Source of the DNA: Adiantum capillus-veneris
Taxonomy: Eukaryota > Streptophyta > Polypodiopsida > Polypodiales > Pteridaceae
DNA length: 60,000 nt
Assembly: GCA_014529385.2 (NCBI GenBank)
Contig: CM043952.1
Location: 54,394,119 to 54,454,118 of the forward strand
Direction: 5' to 3'
How positions within the stretch are numbered: position 1 is the first letter of the stretch; each line of letters starts with the position of its first letter. Positions 33,550-42,899 of the stretch are shown piece after piece. The translations under genes and the position numbers were made by a program. The notes beneath the pieces are model-generated. The model saw only the letters and a program-made list of their open reading frames with translations. It had not been told where the DNA came from and searched no databases.

Positions 33550-34220
33550 TGTCACAGAGTGAGGACGTGGTAACCCTAATTGCTGAAACCCTAATTCTGG
33601 AAACCCTAACCCTAAAACCTGCAAACCCTAATTTCTGCCAAAAACCCTAACTGCTGAACCCTAATTCTGGAAACCCTAACCCTAAAACCTGCAAACCCTA
33701 ATTCTAGAAACCCTAAGAAGAACAAGCAACAGAAGAAGAAGTCCTACCAACTTATGGGGATTCCGTCCGATGGGGTCCCAAGTGGCATAAAGGCATTAAA
33801 AATAAAGCAGAACACACTCAAAAGACTTTGCACATCAAAATATGATGATGTGGCACCTGTACGGACGTCTCGGAATTCGCGGCGGATTTTTAGGGAAATC
33901 CCTAAATTTTAGGAAAGTGATTTTTTGGAGTCAGCTTTTCATATTTGATGCTTTTAGGCTTTGGGCCTTTAAATATGAGCCTTGGGGGCCCTCTCTGGGA
34001 CTCTTCAGCGCGCAGATTGCAGAGGAGGTGCTCCCCGGCTGTTGTACTTTGCGAATCAGCAGTAATATAAAGAAATACCGAAAGGGGCGCCAAGGTTTGG
34101 GGCCAATACTCTCTGGGGTGGAATTTCGCCACTCCGTGTCGCGTGTCGGCTCTCTCTCTCTCTCTCTCAATTCAGTTGTTATTGAACAGTTGTTATTGAA
34201 GTGCTAAAAGTCTGTTCAGT
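33550..34220 (+). repeat. Gypsy LTR-3
   Basis: TGTCACAGAGTGAGGACG start; an AACCCTAA-rich block (33570-33725); ATGATGTGGCACC (33842); TATA-like TTTAAATATG near 33968; AATATAAA; the ACCGAAAGGGGCGCC block (34077-34091). The 3' end is uncertain and no PBS is seen. Confidence 0.65.
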
Positions 34221-34234
34221 CTGTTCTTTTCTAT

Positions 34235-34467
34235 TGGCACGTGGTGCCTGCATTTGTGACACCATCTCTTTCTTCGGTCCATCCTTGAAGAATAGTGCTC
34301 CTCTCCTTCCTCCACTCTTCAACTTCGTTTCTCGATTCTCTCATTTCCTTTTCTATTGCCAACATCCTTTTCCCTATCCGCGTGAAAGAGGCTTTGTGGG
34401 CGGCCGGCGAGGGATGCGTCTTCTTATACGTGGGGGAAGCCGTTGGCACTTCTTCGACGCTTCCCAT

Positions 34468-34470
<3 letters not shown>
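34235..34470 (-). pseudogene. LINE ORF1 N-terminus, minus strand, at (TC)n
   Basis: The minus-strand frame 34467-34231 encodes a protein like the N-terminus of LINE A ORF1: KASFTRIGKRMLAIEKEMRE (A: ATFVFTNKRITQMEREMKE), a coiled-coil start. Its ATG lies 5 nt after the (TC)n tract (minus sense). It ends at about 34235. An independent case of a LINE 5' end directly at (TC)n. Confidence 0.65.

Positions 34471-34471
<1 letters not shown>

Positions 34472-34519
<48 letters not shown>
34472..34519 (-). repeat. (GA)n, i.e. (TC)n upstream of the minus-strand LINE
   Basis: 48 bp of GA on the plus strand. On the LINE's sense strand it reads (TC)n and lies directly before the LINE 5' end. Confidence 0.9.
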
Positions 34520-34523
<4 letters not shown>

Positions 34524-34677
34524 GTAAAACAGCAAAAGAAAATATAAGAAACCCTAAAAAACAGCAAGAAACTCTAGTGAAACCTCAAAAAACAGCAAAA
34601 CACAGGTTTGAAACCTTAAAAACCAGCAAAAAACAGTGGCGAAACCCTAAAAAACAGCTAGAAAACAGTGACGAAAT
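34520..34677 (+). repeat. AAACCCTAAAAAACAGC minisatellite
   Basis: About five imperfect units of roughly 30 bp built on AAACCCTAAAAAACAGCAAG and GAAACAGTGACGAAAC-like blocks, just before LTR-4. Similar telomere-like blocks occur in LTR-1 and LTR-3. Confidence 0.7.
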
Positions 34678-36158
34678 GTCACGGGCACCTGGCAGCTGTT
34701 AACTATGTCACGAGGACGTGGCAACTGCTAATTTTAGTTGTTGGTTTCTTTTCAATGGGTTTTGTTTTATTTTTGAGACCCTCTTTTTGAAGTAGCAAAC
34801 GGTCGGACATTGTATGGCCAATGTGAACGGTAGTTTCACCCGCAGACGGGAAGTGCTCGGCACTGGAATTCGTATAGTAAGAGGATGTCTAGGCTTAGAG
34901 CAAGATCATATAGATCCCCCCGTCGTACTTAGCAAGTTGATGGATACTAGGAAGTGAACTCAATAAAGGCCTATAGTCAAGGTGTGACTACCAACAGAAA
35001 GTATCCGACATTTGGGCCACATTGCACTTTTGGATGCGGTCCCAATGAGGATAAATGGTCAGATGACCAATGGGAGCCCAACGGAATCATCTCCTAAAAT
35101 TTAGGGAACTGCTATTTTGGCCGTGAAATGTGTTCGTGTCATTACCTCCGGTATGACTAGGGGAACACTTTACAACTCTGCCGCAAAGTCAACTTGGCGA
35201 CCGGTCGAGAGCTTTTTAGGCGACAACCCCGAAACGGGCAAAAGTTTGTAAATGCGCCAAGTGTCACTTTTTCATTAACTTGCTTCATGCAAAAAGAAGG
35301 GCGCTGAAATTTAAGCTCGGAGGAGACTTCAATTGGGTTTTGTCACAGGTTAAGAGCTATGGAGTGCTTTCTTTCCCTCCCATGTACAGTGTGGTGCTAG
35401 GAGTGATGCCTTGCACGCTACACACTGTTGTCTCTCTCCCCTACGTGCAGTTATGTGATGCCCCACAAGAGGCCTTTTCATTTGACTGATGTACCGTTGT
35501 GTGGGTTCATGCGCGATTGCCGAGGCAAGGGCCTCTTGCACAGGTACTGGGTTAGCTAGTGGCTAATCCCCCGCAGGTACAGGTGAATTCGGAGAGGTTT
35601 CACGTGAGAAATCTCGTCCGATTCAAAGGGCAAGTAGCCCTACAGGTGTGGGAGCTCGAGGTCTTGCTACAGATGCGACCGGCACGCGAAACGGAGTCTA
35701 AAACAGAGAATTACAGCCTGCTGTGTATTTTTGCAAGTTTAGGGTTTCAGCCCTAAACGGTCCCTAATACCCCCAGGAGGTTTGGGGACGCGAGGGGACC
35801 GCTATAGAGGTGATCTTGCGATTTTCGGGGCAGAAAACAGAGAATTCAGTGTGCTGCAGATTCTCGCCAGGTTTTGCAAAGTGTCCGTATGCGTCGGGAA
35901 AGTCATCTATTGCGTGGGGATACTGACTGTGAAGCGTCCTAGTACAGTTATGCTGCTAAAATCGGGCCAGAACAGGTGTTTCTCAGCCTGGATTATGCGG
36001 GGCAAATCGTAGGAGATCACAGGTTTTACTTCCCTCTGTTAAAGAATAAAGAAATACCGAAAGGGGCGCCAATTTTGGGGCCTACAGGTTGTCGGCGTCT
36101 TCTCGGAGCATTCTAGCTTCCGAGCCGTGTGCGTGCTTAAGTGTTAATTCCCGTCACA
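34678..36158 (+). repeat. Gypsy LTR-4, 5' LTR of gypsy B
   Basis: Starts TGTCACGGGCACC and again TGTCACGAGGACG at 34706 (doubled terminus). The first 785 bp is an inverted copy of 23345-24124. AATAAAG near 36044 and ACCGAAAGGGGCGCC (36056-36070) lie near its end, which I place at CCCGTCACA (36158). The end is uncertain because no standard PBS follows. Confidence 0.6.
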
Positions 36159-36328
36159 GGTTTCCTTTGTGTGTCTAAAGTAAAGAATTTCGGGTGAAAG
36201 CCAACGCCTACCGCCCCATGAGCCGGTTTCATGGTTCCGTTGCTGGGACATCAATCACTTTTTCCTTCAAAAGTGAGCCTCGGTTGTTTTGGGTAAAGAC
36301 ACAGAGTGCAGGAACGTGGGATTACACT

Positions 36329-37424
36329 ATGGCCGACAAGGGGAAGGGCATTATGGAAGAGGGTTCCTCTTCACAGGACACGCAGGAGATCCCTATGGTT
36401 TTCGAGATTGACGAGAGCTAACGGCCACGTCAGTCTGTACCTCCTGTCAATGTGAATGTCCCTCCAGTAGTACACGGCTTTATGGCTGGGCAACTTGAGG
36501 ATGATGCGTTCAGGACTCGGTTAGTTCCCGCGGTGAATGTCTTTTCGCAGCTGGTGAAAATCCAAGGTTTATGGAGTTCTTGCAAGAGCCACCAGTGCAA
36601 CTGCAAAATAGGCAACCTACGCCGCATACGGAGCTTGTTGTGGCTCAAGCCCAGGTACTTCATGCGGCTCAGGAAGGAAAGGAACACTCGCATGTTGCAG
36701 AGTCAGGGAACAAGTTCTTCCTGTGCTTGAAGAGGTGGCTAGAGCGCCTATTCCACAGGTTATGCCAGTTCAGCCCGCCACCTTTTAGAGCCCGCATGCT
36801 GTCTTGAATGGACAGGAACCTGGATACCAAGCTATGCACCCAGTTTTTCCACCACCCACGGTACATCCTGGATATTTCGGGGGTGGATCAATGTTCCAAA
36901 GTATGGCTGGTTATGTGCATGGAAGTCAGCCGTACATGCCAGGAACAGTGTTTGGGGGTATGCAAGGCATCATGCCAAACCCCATGTATGGTAGTATCGG
37001 CATGCAACAGGGTTTTCATAGCAACCACCACCAGTTTGGGGTGCCACAAGGTCATTCTGGCATGGCTGGTTTTTCCGGACAGCAGCCAGATATCGCACCT
37101 CTGACGCAAAATGTGAATGGCCAAGATGTGCCGATGATGCCTACTACAGTGCTCATGTTGCAGACTATTCCCTATGACAACTTGGGGGCACTGGAAAAGC
37201 CGAAAGCTTACAAAGAAGGTGGTGCAGCTGTAAAGTTCAATACTATCAATGGCTTTAAGGATAAGACAAAGGCTCTCACTCTCCTCCAGCAATTTGATAC
37301 AGCTTATGCAGGAGGGAATTTAACAGAGGCCTCGAAAGTCAGGAAAGCTGCCACTTTCTTAAAGGACAATGCGCTTACATGGTGGACGACATTGTTAATG
37401 CAAGGGCAGGCACCCACCACTTAG
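36329..37424 (+). pseudogene. Gypsy B gag
   Basis: ATG at 36329 (MADKGKGIMEEGSSSQ) runs to a TAA at 36419-36421. After frame changes a 206-codon frame (36804-37424) has a Gly/Met/Gln-rich stretch and the gag core INGFKDKTKALTLLQQFDTA...KVRKAATFLKDNALTWWTTLL. Gag forms the particle that packages the RNA. A stop and frameshifts follow at 37424-37560. Confidence 0.75.
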
Positions 37425-37859
37425 GTTTACTTTAAGAAAATGTTTGCATCTGCTTGGCTGTCAAATGAATTTGAAGCCGACGTCATGACAAATTGGCACT
37501 AGCTTCCTTCAGCTTCATGCAAGAGCTTGTTGGAGTACAATAGGAGGTTTTGTAAAGCGTTACTCTCAGTGACCTCCTAAGATTTGTGCCATTGACAGAG
37601 CAGATAGAGAAGTATTGTTGTGGGCTGCCTAAAGGGCTTCGCGATTACTGTACCAAGAACAGAGTGGCTACCCTCACTTAACTTATGGAAGTTGCGAACA
37701 TTGGTCTTGCCTTGTTGAAAGGAGAGGACAGTGGGTTCCCAGCAATGAGAAAGGAGGGCAGCAAAAGAAAAATTCAGCGAAGAAGCCCTTTGTGGAAACG
37801 GCTCCTGATGCGTCACAGGGGTCGGAAAAGGCCACAAAAGACAAGGCAGTGAGTTCTGC

Positions 37860-38220
37860 AGGGCATGGGGTAAAGTTAGGGATCAGACGGCACTCATCCT
37901 CTTTGATCCAGGTGCCAAAGCCAACTTTATCTCACCAGAGTTAGCTATGAAGCTGCGCATCAAAGCTGAAGAGATGGGGTACACAGCAGAGGCAGGGTTA
38001 GCATGTCCTGGCCACTCAAAGTGTGTTACCCCCATCATTGGAAAGCTACGACTGCATATTCAGTCGTATGTGGACACAGAAGAGTTCTACATCATGCCAC
38101 TGGAAGGATGTGATGCCTTGTTGGGGATCTGTGGATATTCCGAGTGCATGGAGTCTTGGATGCCTACAACAAAAAGATCATTGCACAGCATAGGGGCAAA
38201 ACTAACATCTTGGATGTAAA
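37860..38220 (+). pseudogene. Gypsy B aspartic protease
   Basis: TALILFDPGAKANFISPELA carries the D-x-G-A active site, followed by the MKLRIKAEEMGYTAEAGLAC frame (37947-38219) to MPLEGCDALLGI, the usual end of a gypsy protease. Flanked by frameshifts. Confidence 0.75.
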
Positions 38221-38499
38221 GCTTAGAGGAGAGTCAGTCCCTATTGTATCTGCTTCTGCTATTACTTTTGTAATAAAGAATCATCTTTCTGTGTACTTGA
38301 TTTTTGCACATGATGTCTCAGATAGTGATCAGTCAAATTTATCTGTGTTAGATAAACAAAGGCCAGCATTTTTGCAAAAGTTTAGTGACTGTTTTTCTGA
38401 TTCATTACCGTCGCAATTACCGCCAGAGAGACCTGAGACCATCGGATAGATTTGGTGCCAGGGTGTAGCCCACCAAATAGACCTCCCTACAGGGTTAGC

Positions 38500-39331
38500 G
38501 CGGTTCAGCAGAAAGAGATTGGAAGAGCTGCGCACTCACAGCCTACTTCTCAATCCTAAGAAAAGTGAATTCTTCCTAGAAGAGATCCACTTTCTTGGCC
38601 ACATAGTCTCAAAGGATGGTGTTAGAATGGATCCCGCAAAGGTCGAAGCTATCAAGACATGGCCAGACATGAAGACTGTGCACGATGTTAGAAGCTTCTT
38701 GGGATTGTGTTCCTACTATAGAAGGTTTATCAGAAATTTTGCAGAGATAGCATCGCCTCTTCACGCATTGCAAAAGAAAGAGGTCACTTTCAGATGGACC
38801 CAAAAGGAGATTTCAGCTTTTAGTCTCTTAAAGGAAAAGTTGCCTTCAGATCCAATAATTGTTTTGCCAGATCTCAAGAAGTCATTTTTGGTCCAGTGTG
38901 ACGCGTGTGGCAGTAGCATTGGAGCAGTGCTAATGCAAGATGGACGGGTAGTAGCTTATGAAAGCCGAATTTTGCAAGGGCTAGAGAGGACCATGCAAGT
39001 CTATGCGAAAGAGCTCTTAGCCGTGATTCATGCGCTTTCTAGCTGGAAGCACTACCTCTTAGGTGCTGACTTTGTTGTCCAAACAGATCATCAGACCTTG
39101 CGATACGTCTTGACACAGTCAAAGTTATCCGAAAAGCATATGCGATGGGCAAACATTCTTTCCATGTTCCACTTCCAGATTATGCATGTGGAAGGCAAGA
39201 AGAATGTTGTGGCGGATGCGTTATCAAGAAAGCCACAAATTTCAGCTGTGTCAATTCCTTATCATCATGAGCTAGATGACATGAAGGAACAGTATACTAC
39301 TGATGAAGATTTTGCAAGGATCTTTGAATAG
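38500..39331 (+). pseudogene. Gypsy B RT thumb and RNase H (RT core deleted)
   Basis: The text before 38515 is the RT N-terminal approach (PPNRPPYRVSAVQQKEI). At 38515-38522 it jumps to LEELRTHSLLLNPKKSEFF, which lies after the catalytic (Y/F)xDD motif, so the RT fingers and palm are missing. RNase H motifs remain: VQCDACGSSIGAVLMQDG, YAKELLAVIHAL, VVQTDHQTLRY, VVADALSRKP. It cannot make DNA. Confidence 0.88.
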
Positions 39332-39379
39332 TTACAAGAGGGGGAACATCACGAGCACTACCTCCTCAGAGATGGTTTT

Positions 39380-40280
39380 ATGATGATGCATGGAAGACTT
39401 TGTGTCACTAGGCCACTGCGACATAAGGTCATGGAAGAGAGTCATGTCCCACCGTATGCAGGGCATCGTGGTATTGATGCGACAGTTAAAGCGGTAGAGA
39501 CATTCTTCTATTGGCCTACCTTGAGGAGAGATGTAAATGCCTTTGTGCGAGCATGCATAGTTTGCCAAACGGTCAAGTTTGACAGGCAAAAGGCACCAGG
39601 GTTGTTACAACCACTGCCGATTCCGGATAAGCCATGGGAAAGCATTGCTATGGGCTTTATCTTTGATCTTCCAAGAACGCCAACAAGGAATGATGGTATA
39701 TGGACCATTATCTGTAGGTTCAACAAGCAGGCCCATTTTATCCCTGTCAGGAAGAAGATAAAATCTGATCAGATGGCACGCTTGTTCATGTAAAATGTGT
39801 TTAAGTACCATGGTATGCCACAATCGATTATCAGTGATCGTGATCCTCCCATGACCAGTTTGTTCTGGAGAGGATTCTTTGAGAACATGGGCACTACACT
39901 CAAGTTCTCATCTTCGTTTCATCCACAAACTGATGAACAATCAGAAGAGGCTAATTCTATTGTCTTAGATCTGCTGAAATGCTATGTGTCAGATAATAAG
40001 GGCAAGTGGGAACAGTATTTGCCTATGCTTGAGTATGCGTACAATAATACGCTGCATTCGTCTACTGGCACAGCACCTTTTGAGATTGTTGTAGGCGGCA
40101 AAAAGGTTCCTCCCATTTTGCATACAAAGGACAAGATCTTTGAGGCAGATCGATATGTTGAGAACATGGATGAAATGTACATGAAAATCAAAGCTGCCTT
40201 GGAGAAGACTCGCGCAAAAGAAAAAAGGTTGTTGATCGTCACCGTCGTGAATTGTTGTTATCACCTCGTGACTGGGTATT
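39380..40280 (+). pseudogene. Gypsy B integrase
   Basis: Zinc-binding part SHVPPYAGHRGIDATVKAVE...CIVCQTVK, then the core: AMGFIFDLP has Gly (GGC 39652-39654) where the first catalytic Asp belongs. A TAA at 39791-39793 splits the frame. SDRDPPMTSLFW keeps the second Asp and QTDEQSEEAN the Glu. A frameshift at about 40225 follows. Inactive. Confidence 0.85.
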
Positions 40281-40357
40281 GTTAAGGTTCGAAAAGACAA
40301 GGTTAAAGAAGATGAAGGGCAAGGATTGGTTGTTTCCTAAGCTCAGCATGCGTTACT

Positions 40358-40711
40358 ATGGGCCTTTTCAAGTGCTTGACAAGATCGGTTTACAGGCTGA
40401 AATTGCCTGATGCATGGAAGATTCATAATGCGTTTCACGTGAGTCTTTTAAGACCCTTCGTGGGTGATGTGCCAGAAGATATGCCAGATGAGGATCAGCC
40501 AGAAGTTGAAGAACTTGATGAGATCCTGGTACCTGAGCAAGTTTTGGCACATAAGGACAGAAAAGTTGAAGGACAAGTTGCAAGCCGCTATTTGGTAAAG
40601 TTCAAGAACTATCCGCCTATGGATGCAAAGTGGATGGAAGAGCATGAACTGTCAGAGTCACCAAATGTTTTGCAGCCTTACCTTGAAGCCTTTGGGTTAC
40701 AGATTATATAG
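40358..40711 (+). CDS. Gypsy B C-terminus with chromodomain
   Basis: An open 117-codon piece: VYRLKLPDAWKIHNAFHVSL (integrase C-terminal region), then DEILVPEQVLAHKDRKVEG and ASRYLVKFKNYPPMDAKWM, a chromodomain. In chromoviruses this domain guides integration to marked chromatin. No 3' LTR follows. Confidence 0.8.
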   Translation: MGLFKCLTRSVYRLKLPDAWKIHNAFHVSLLRPFVGDVPEDMPDEDQPEVEELDEILVPEQVLAHKDRKVEGQVASRYLVKFKNYPPMDAKWMEEHELSESPNVLQPYLEAFGLQII

Positions 40712-41238
40712 ATCCGAGTCCAGCAATCCGAAAGTGCAAAACAAACCTATTGCGGCACGTGCTATAATTATGAATAGAATTTTGGAAAATAAACATCTCC
40801 ACGCATCCAAAATGTGTCAAAATCGCAACTTAAACTCCTAGATCATATCCATTTGACTCTATGTGATGGAGATATGCCAAAAATAGTGTTTTTGAGCTGC
40901 AAATAATCTTGTTTCTGCTTTTGCTTTGCTCTCCATGATGCAATGTCAAGGTTGTCATCACCACTTCCCTGCGCTCTGATATCAGTTGAAGAGCACGCCA
41001 ATGCGGAAGTGTGTGGTGCATGTGTGTGTGTGCAGTGAGTGTAAACTGCGTGTGGGTGAAGTACTCACTACTAAATGAATGAGGCCCCTTATTATTTCAT
41101 GTAGAAAGGATAAGGCCAATAGTCAGTAATTTAGTGGGTGGCTGGGCATCGGAAGTTCAGCCTCGAGGCAAGGCACATGCCGCCTTACCCTAACAAAGGA
41201 GGGTAGCGAGGGGCAGCGAGGCGAGGGGGGAGCGCTGT

Positions 41239-41240
<2 letters not shown>
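40712..41240 (+). other. No gene; weak minus-strand PBS-like site
   Basis: Mostly featureless. GCTCTGATATCA (40974-40985) is close to the reverse complement of an initiator-Met PBS, and GTGTG-rich sequence follows at 41010-41040, so a minus-strand LTR element may have started here. I could not find its body. Confidence 0.3.

Positions 41241-41329
<89 letters not shown>
41241..41329 (+). repeat. 89-nt poly(G) tract
   Basis: An uninterrupted run of 89 G after CGCTGTTT, followed by TGGCGGCTGGGCGGGCG and GC-rich sequence. It lies in the giant intron, 328 bp downstream of the exon at 41657-41709 in the sense of the gene. It may be real or partly an assembly artefact. Confidence 0.9.
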
Positions 41330-41330
<1 letters not shown>

Positions 41331-41656
41331 GGCGGCTGGGCGGGCGATGGATCATGGCGGGCAGAGCAGGCGAGGCGCGCGAGGGAGCAGAAGCAGCGAG
41401 CTTGTCATGTGAGGGGCTTAGTTATCACTTGCACCAGCCACTGTTGCTATCCATCAGGGCATTAGGGCATTAGGAATCCCTTTTTCTGATATAGCATAGA
41501 GTGGGTGGTAATGGCCCGCATAATACTAGTCCGAACCAGAAGAAACCAGCATTACAAGGCATCTAGAGGAGAGCCTCTAATGGCATGATCAATGAGAAGC
41601 CACACGGTTACACAGTAAGATATTGATTGCTAAAAATAAGAACGAAAGAATTTCAC

Positions 41657-41709
41657 CTGGAACACCAGACTCCAGATTCTCCTTGCCATGACTCCAGCCA
41701 AAAGAGTAC
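41657..41709 (-). CDS. Host gene exon: FGWSHGKE exon
   Basis: Minus-strand acceptor CCTATAG, then 53 nt encoding YSFGWSHGKENLESGVP, donor CCAG|GTGAAA. The first G completes AG from the exon at 42674-42719 (Arg). The final G is completed by AT of the exon at 7640-7712 (Asp). (Y)xFGWSHGKE is the most recognisable motif of this 2OG-Fe(II) oxygenase-like family as I remember it. Confidence 0.85.
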
Positions 41710-42063
41710 CTATAGGCAATCTTGTTTTAGGAATCTCTAAATGAGAATGCAGAATGCTTGATAAGAGAACTTGTTAAAGTGTTGGTGAAGATAAATATGA
41801 AAAGAACTATCACTGCCTAACATGTGCTATTCTAGTTAAAGGTATCACTCCATGATATGAAAACTGCAGAATGACTCTGTTGCGAATCTTCCCGTGTGTT
41901 TACTTTCAGGCTTTTAATACATGCAAAAATAGAAATAAGTAGGACTATCACTACATCACATGTGGTAGCGAATCTGGTTAAATATATCACTCATGACATT
42001 ATCTCGATAGCTCACCTATCAAACCTAGCCCAGACCCCACAGTCCGCCGTCCAAGAGCTAGTC

Positions 42064-42549
42064 TTTTTTTCTTTTTTTTTTTGCAAAAAAACCTTTTGCA
42101 TTACATAAAATCGATCATAGGTCCATTACAAGAAATTGGGGAAAGCGCTGAAAGGTATACAATGAGATCATGGGGAAAAATTCCAAATCAAACCACAGGA
42201 TACAGGTATTCTAATCAAGTGGTGAAGTATATCTATCTAAATTGTGATTAAGTCTACACAAATCTGCCCAAAGCTCTGTCCACCTCAGGCAATGTAGCCA
42301 GAACCACAAATTGCAGTGCTGGGTATCTGACTGATATACAGCATCCGTTGTAAAAACCTCCTGTAGCAGCTCATAGAAGCCAAGGGATTGTGAAACCCCT
42401 GGGCCGTGCTTCCAAAATCATCTGCGTCCACTATAAAATTTCCTGATGATGTACCCCAAAAAAGGATGCAAATCTACGGCACAACCAATCTGTAAGAGAG
42501 TCAGAAGAGACCCACTCGCTGACCACCTCAAAAGCCAAGGGAAGGTATT
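42064..42549 (-). mobile_element. Poly(A)-tailed LINE/SINE insertion with 11-bp TSD
   Basis: AAGAGCTAGTC flanks it on both sides (42053-42063 and 42550-42560). The plus strand begins with a T-rich run, so the element is on the minus strand with an A-rich tail after TGCAAAAGGTTTTTTTGC. About 486 bp, with no coding I recognise; a 5'-truncated L1-type element or a SINE. It lies in the intron between the exons at 41657 and 42674. Confidence 0.85.
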
Positions 42550-42673
42550 AAGAGCTAGTCTAATGGTTTCCTTGGCCCAAGGATCATAGCAAAAACGATT
42601 TTATTTGACACAAAAATACAAGAAGAAACAGATTCAAGATAACTATTTCAGCCTCTTCATACGCACTGCTCAC

Positions 42674-42719
42674 CTGCTGTCTGGATCTTCAAGATTTTCC
42701 CTGACTTGTTCTGGCAAAG
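42674..42719 (-). CDS. Host gene exon: LPEQVRENLEDPDS
   Basis: Minus-strand acceptor GGCTTGCAG, 46 nt encoding LPEQVRENLEDPDS with split codons at both ends, donor CAG|GTGAGC. LP(E)xV...LEDPxSR directly precedes FGWSHGKE in the family. The intron to the next exon (41710-42673) contains the poly(A) insertion. Confidence 0.82.
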
Positions 42720-42828
42720 CTGCAAGCCTTATCCAGAAATCCAAGGAGAAAAGAAAAACTTAAATATGCATGTAACAGGTATAATGATCGCAAAAACTTT
42801 ACTTCTTGAGCCACATTATACCGTTCAC

Positions 42829-42871
42829 CAAGATGCAGTAAATGATGTCTCAGTGATGCGTAATCAGGAAC
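42829..42871 (-). CDS. Host gene exon: VPDYASLR
   Basis: Minus-strand acceptor TTTTTTCAG, then VPDYASLRHHLLHL. I end it at CTTG|GTGAAC because only that donor gives the phase needed by the next exon (G + CT = Ala). A stronger-looking donor CAAGAA|GTAAAG (near 42805) would add GERYNVAQE but breaks the phase. Intron to the next exon is 109 bp. Confidence 0.75.
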
Positions 42872-42899
42872 CTGAAAAAATGGTACAGGATTCTCACAT

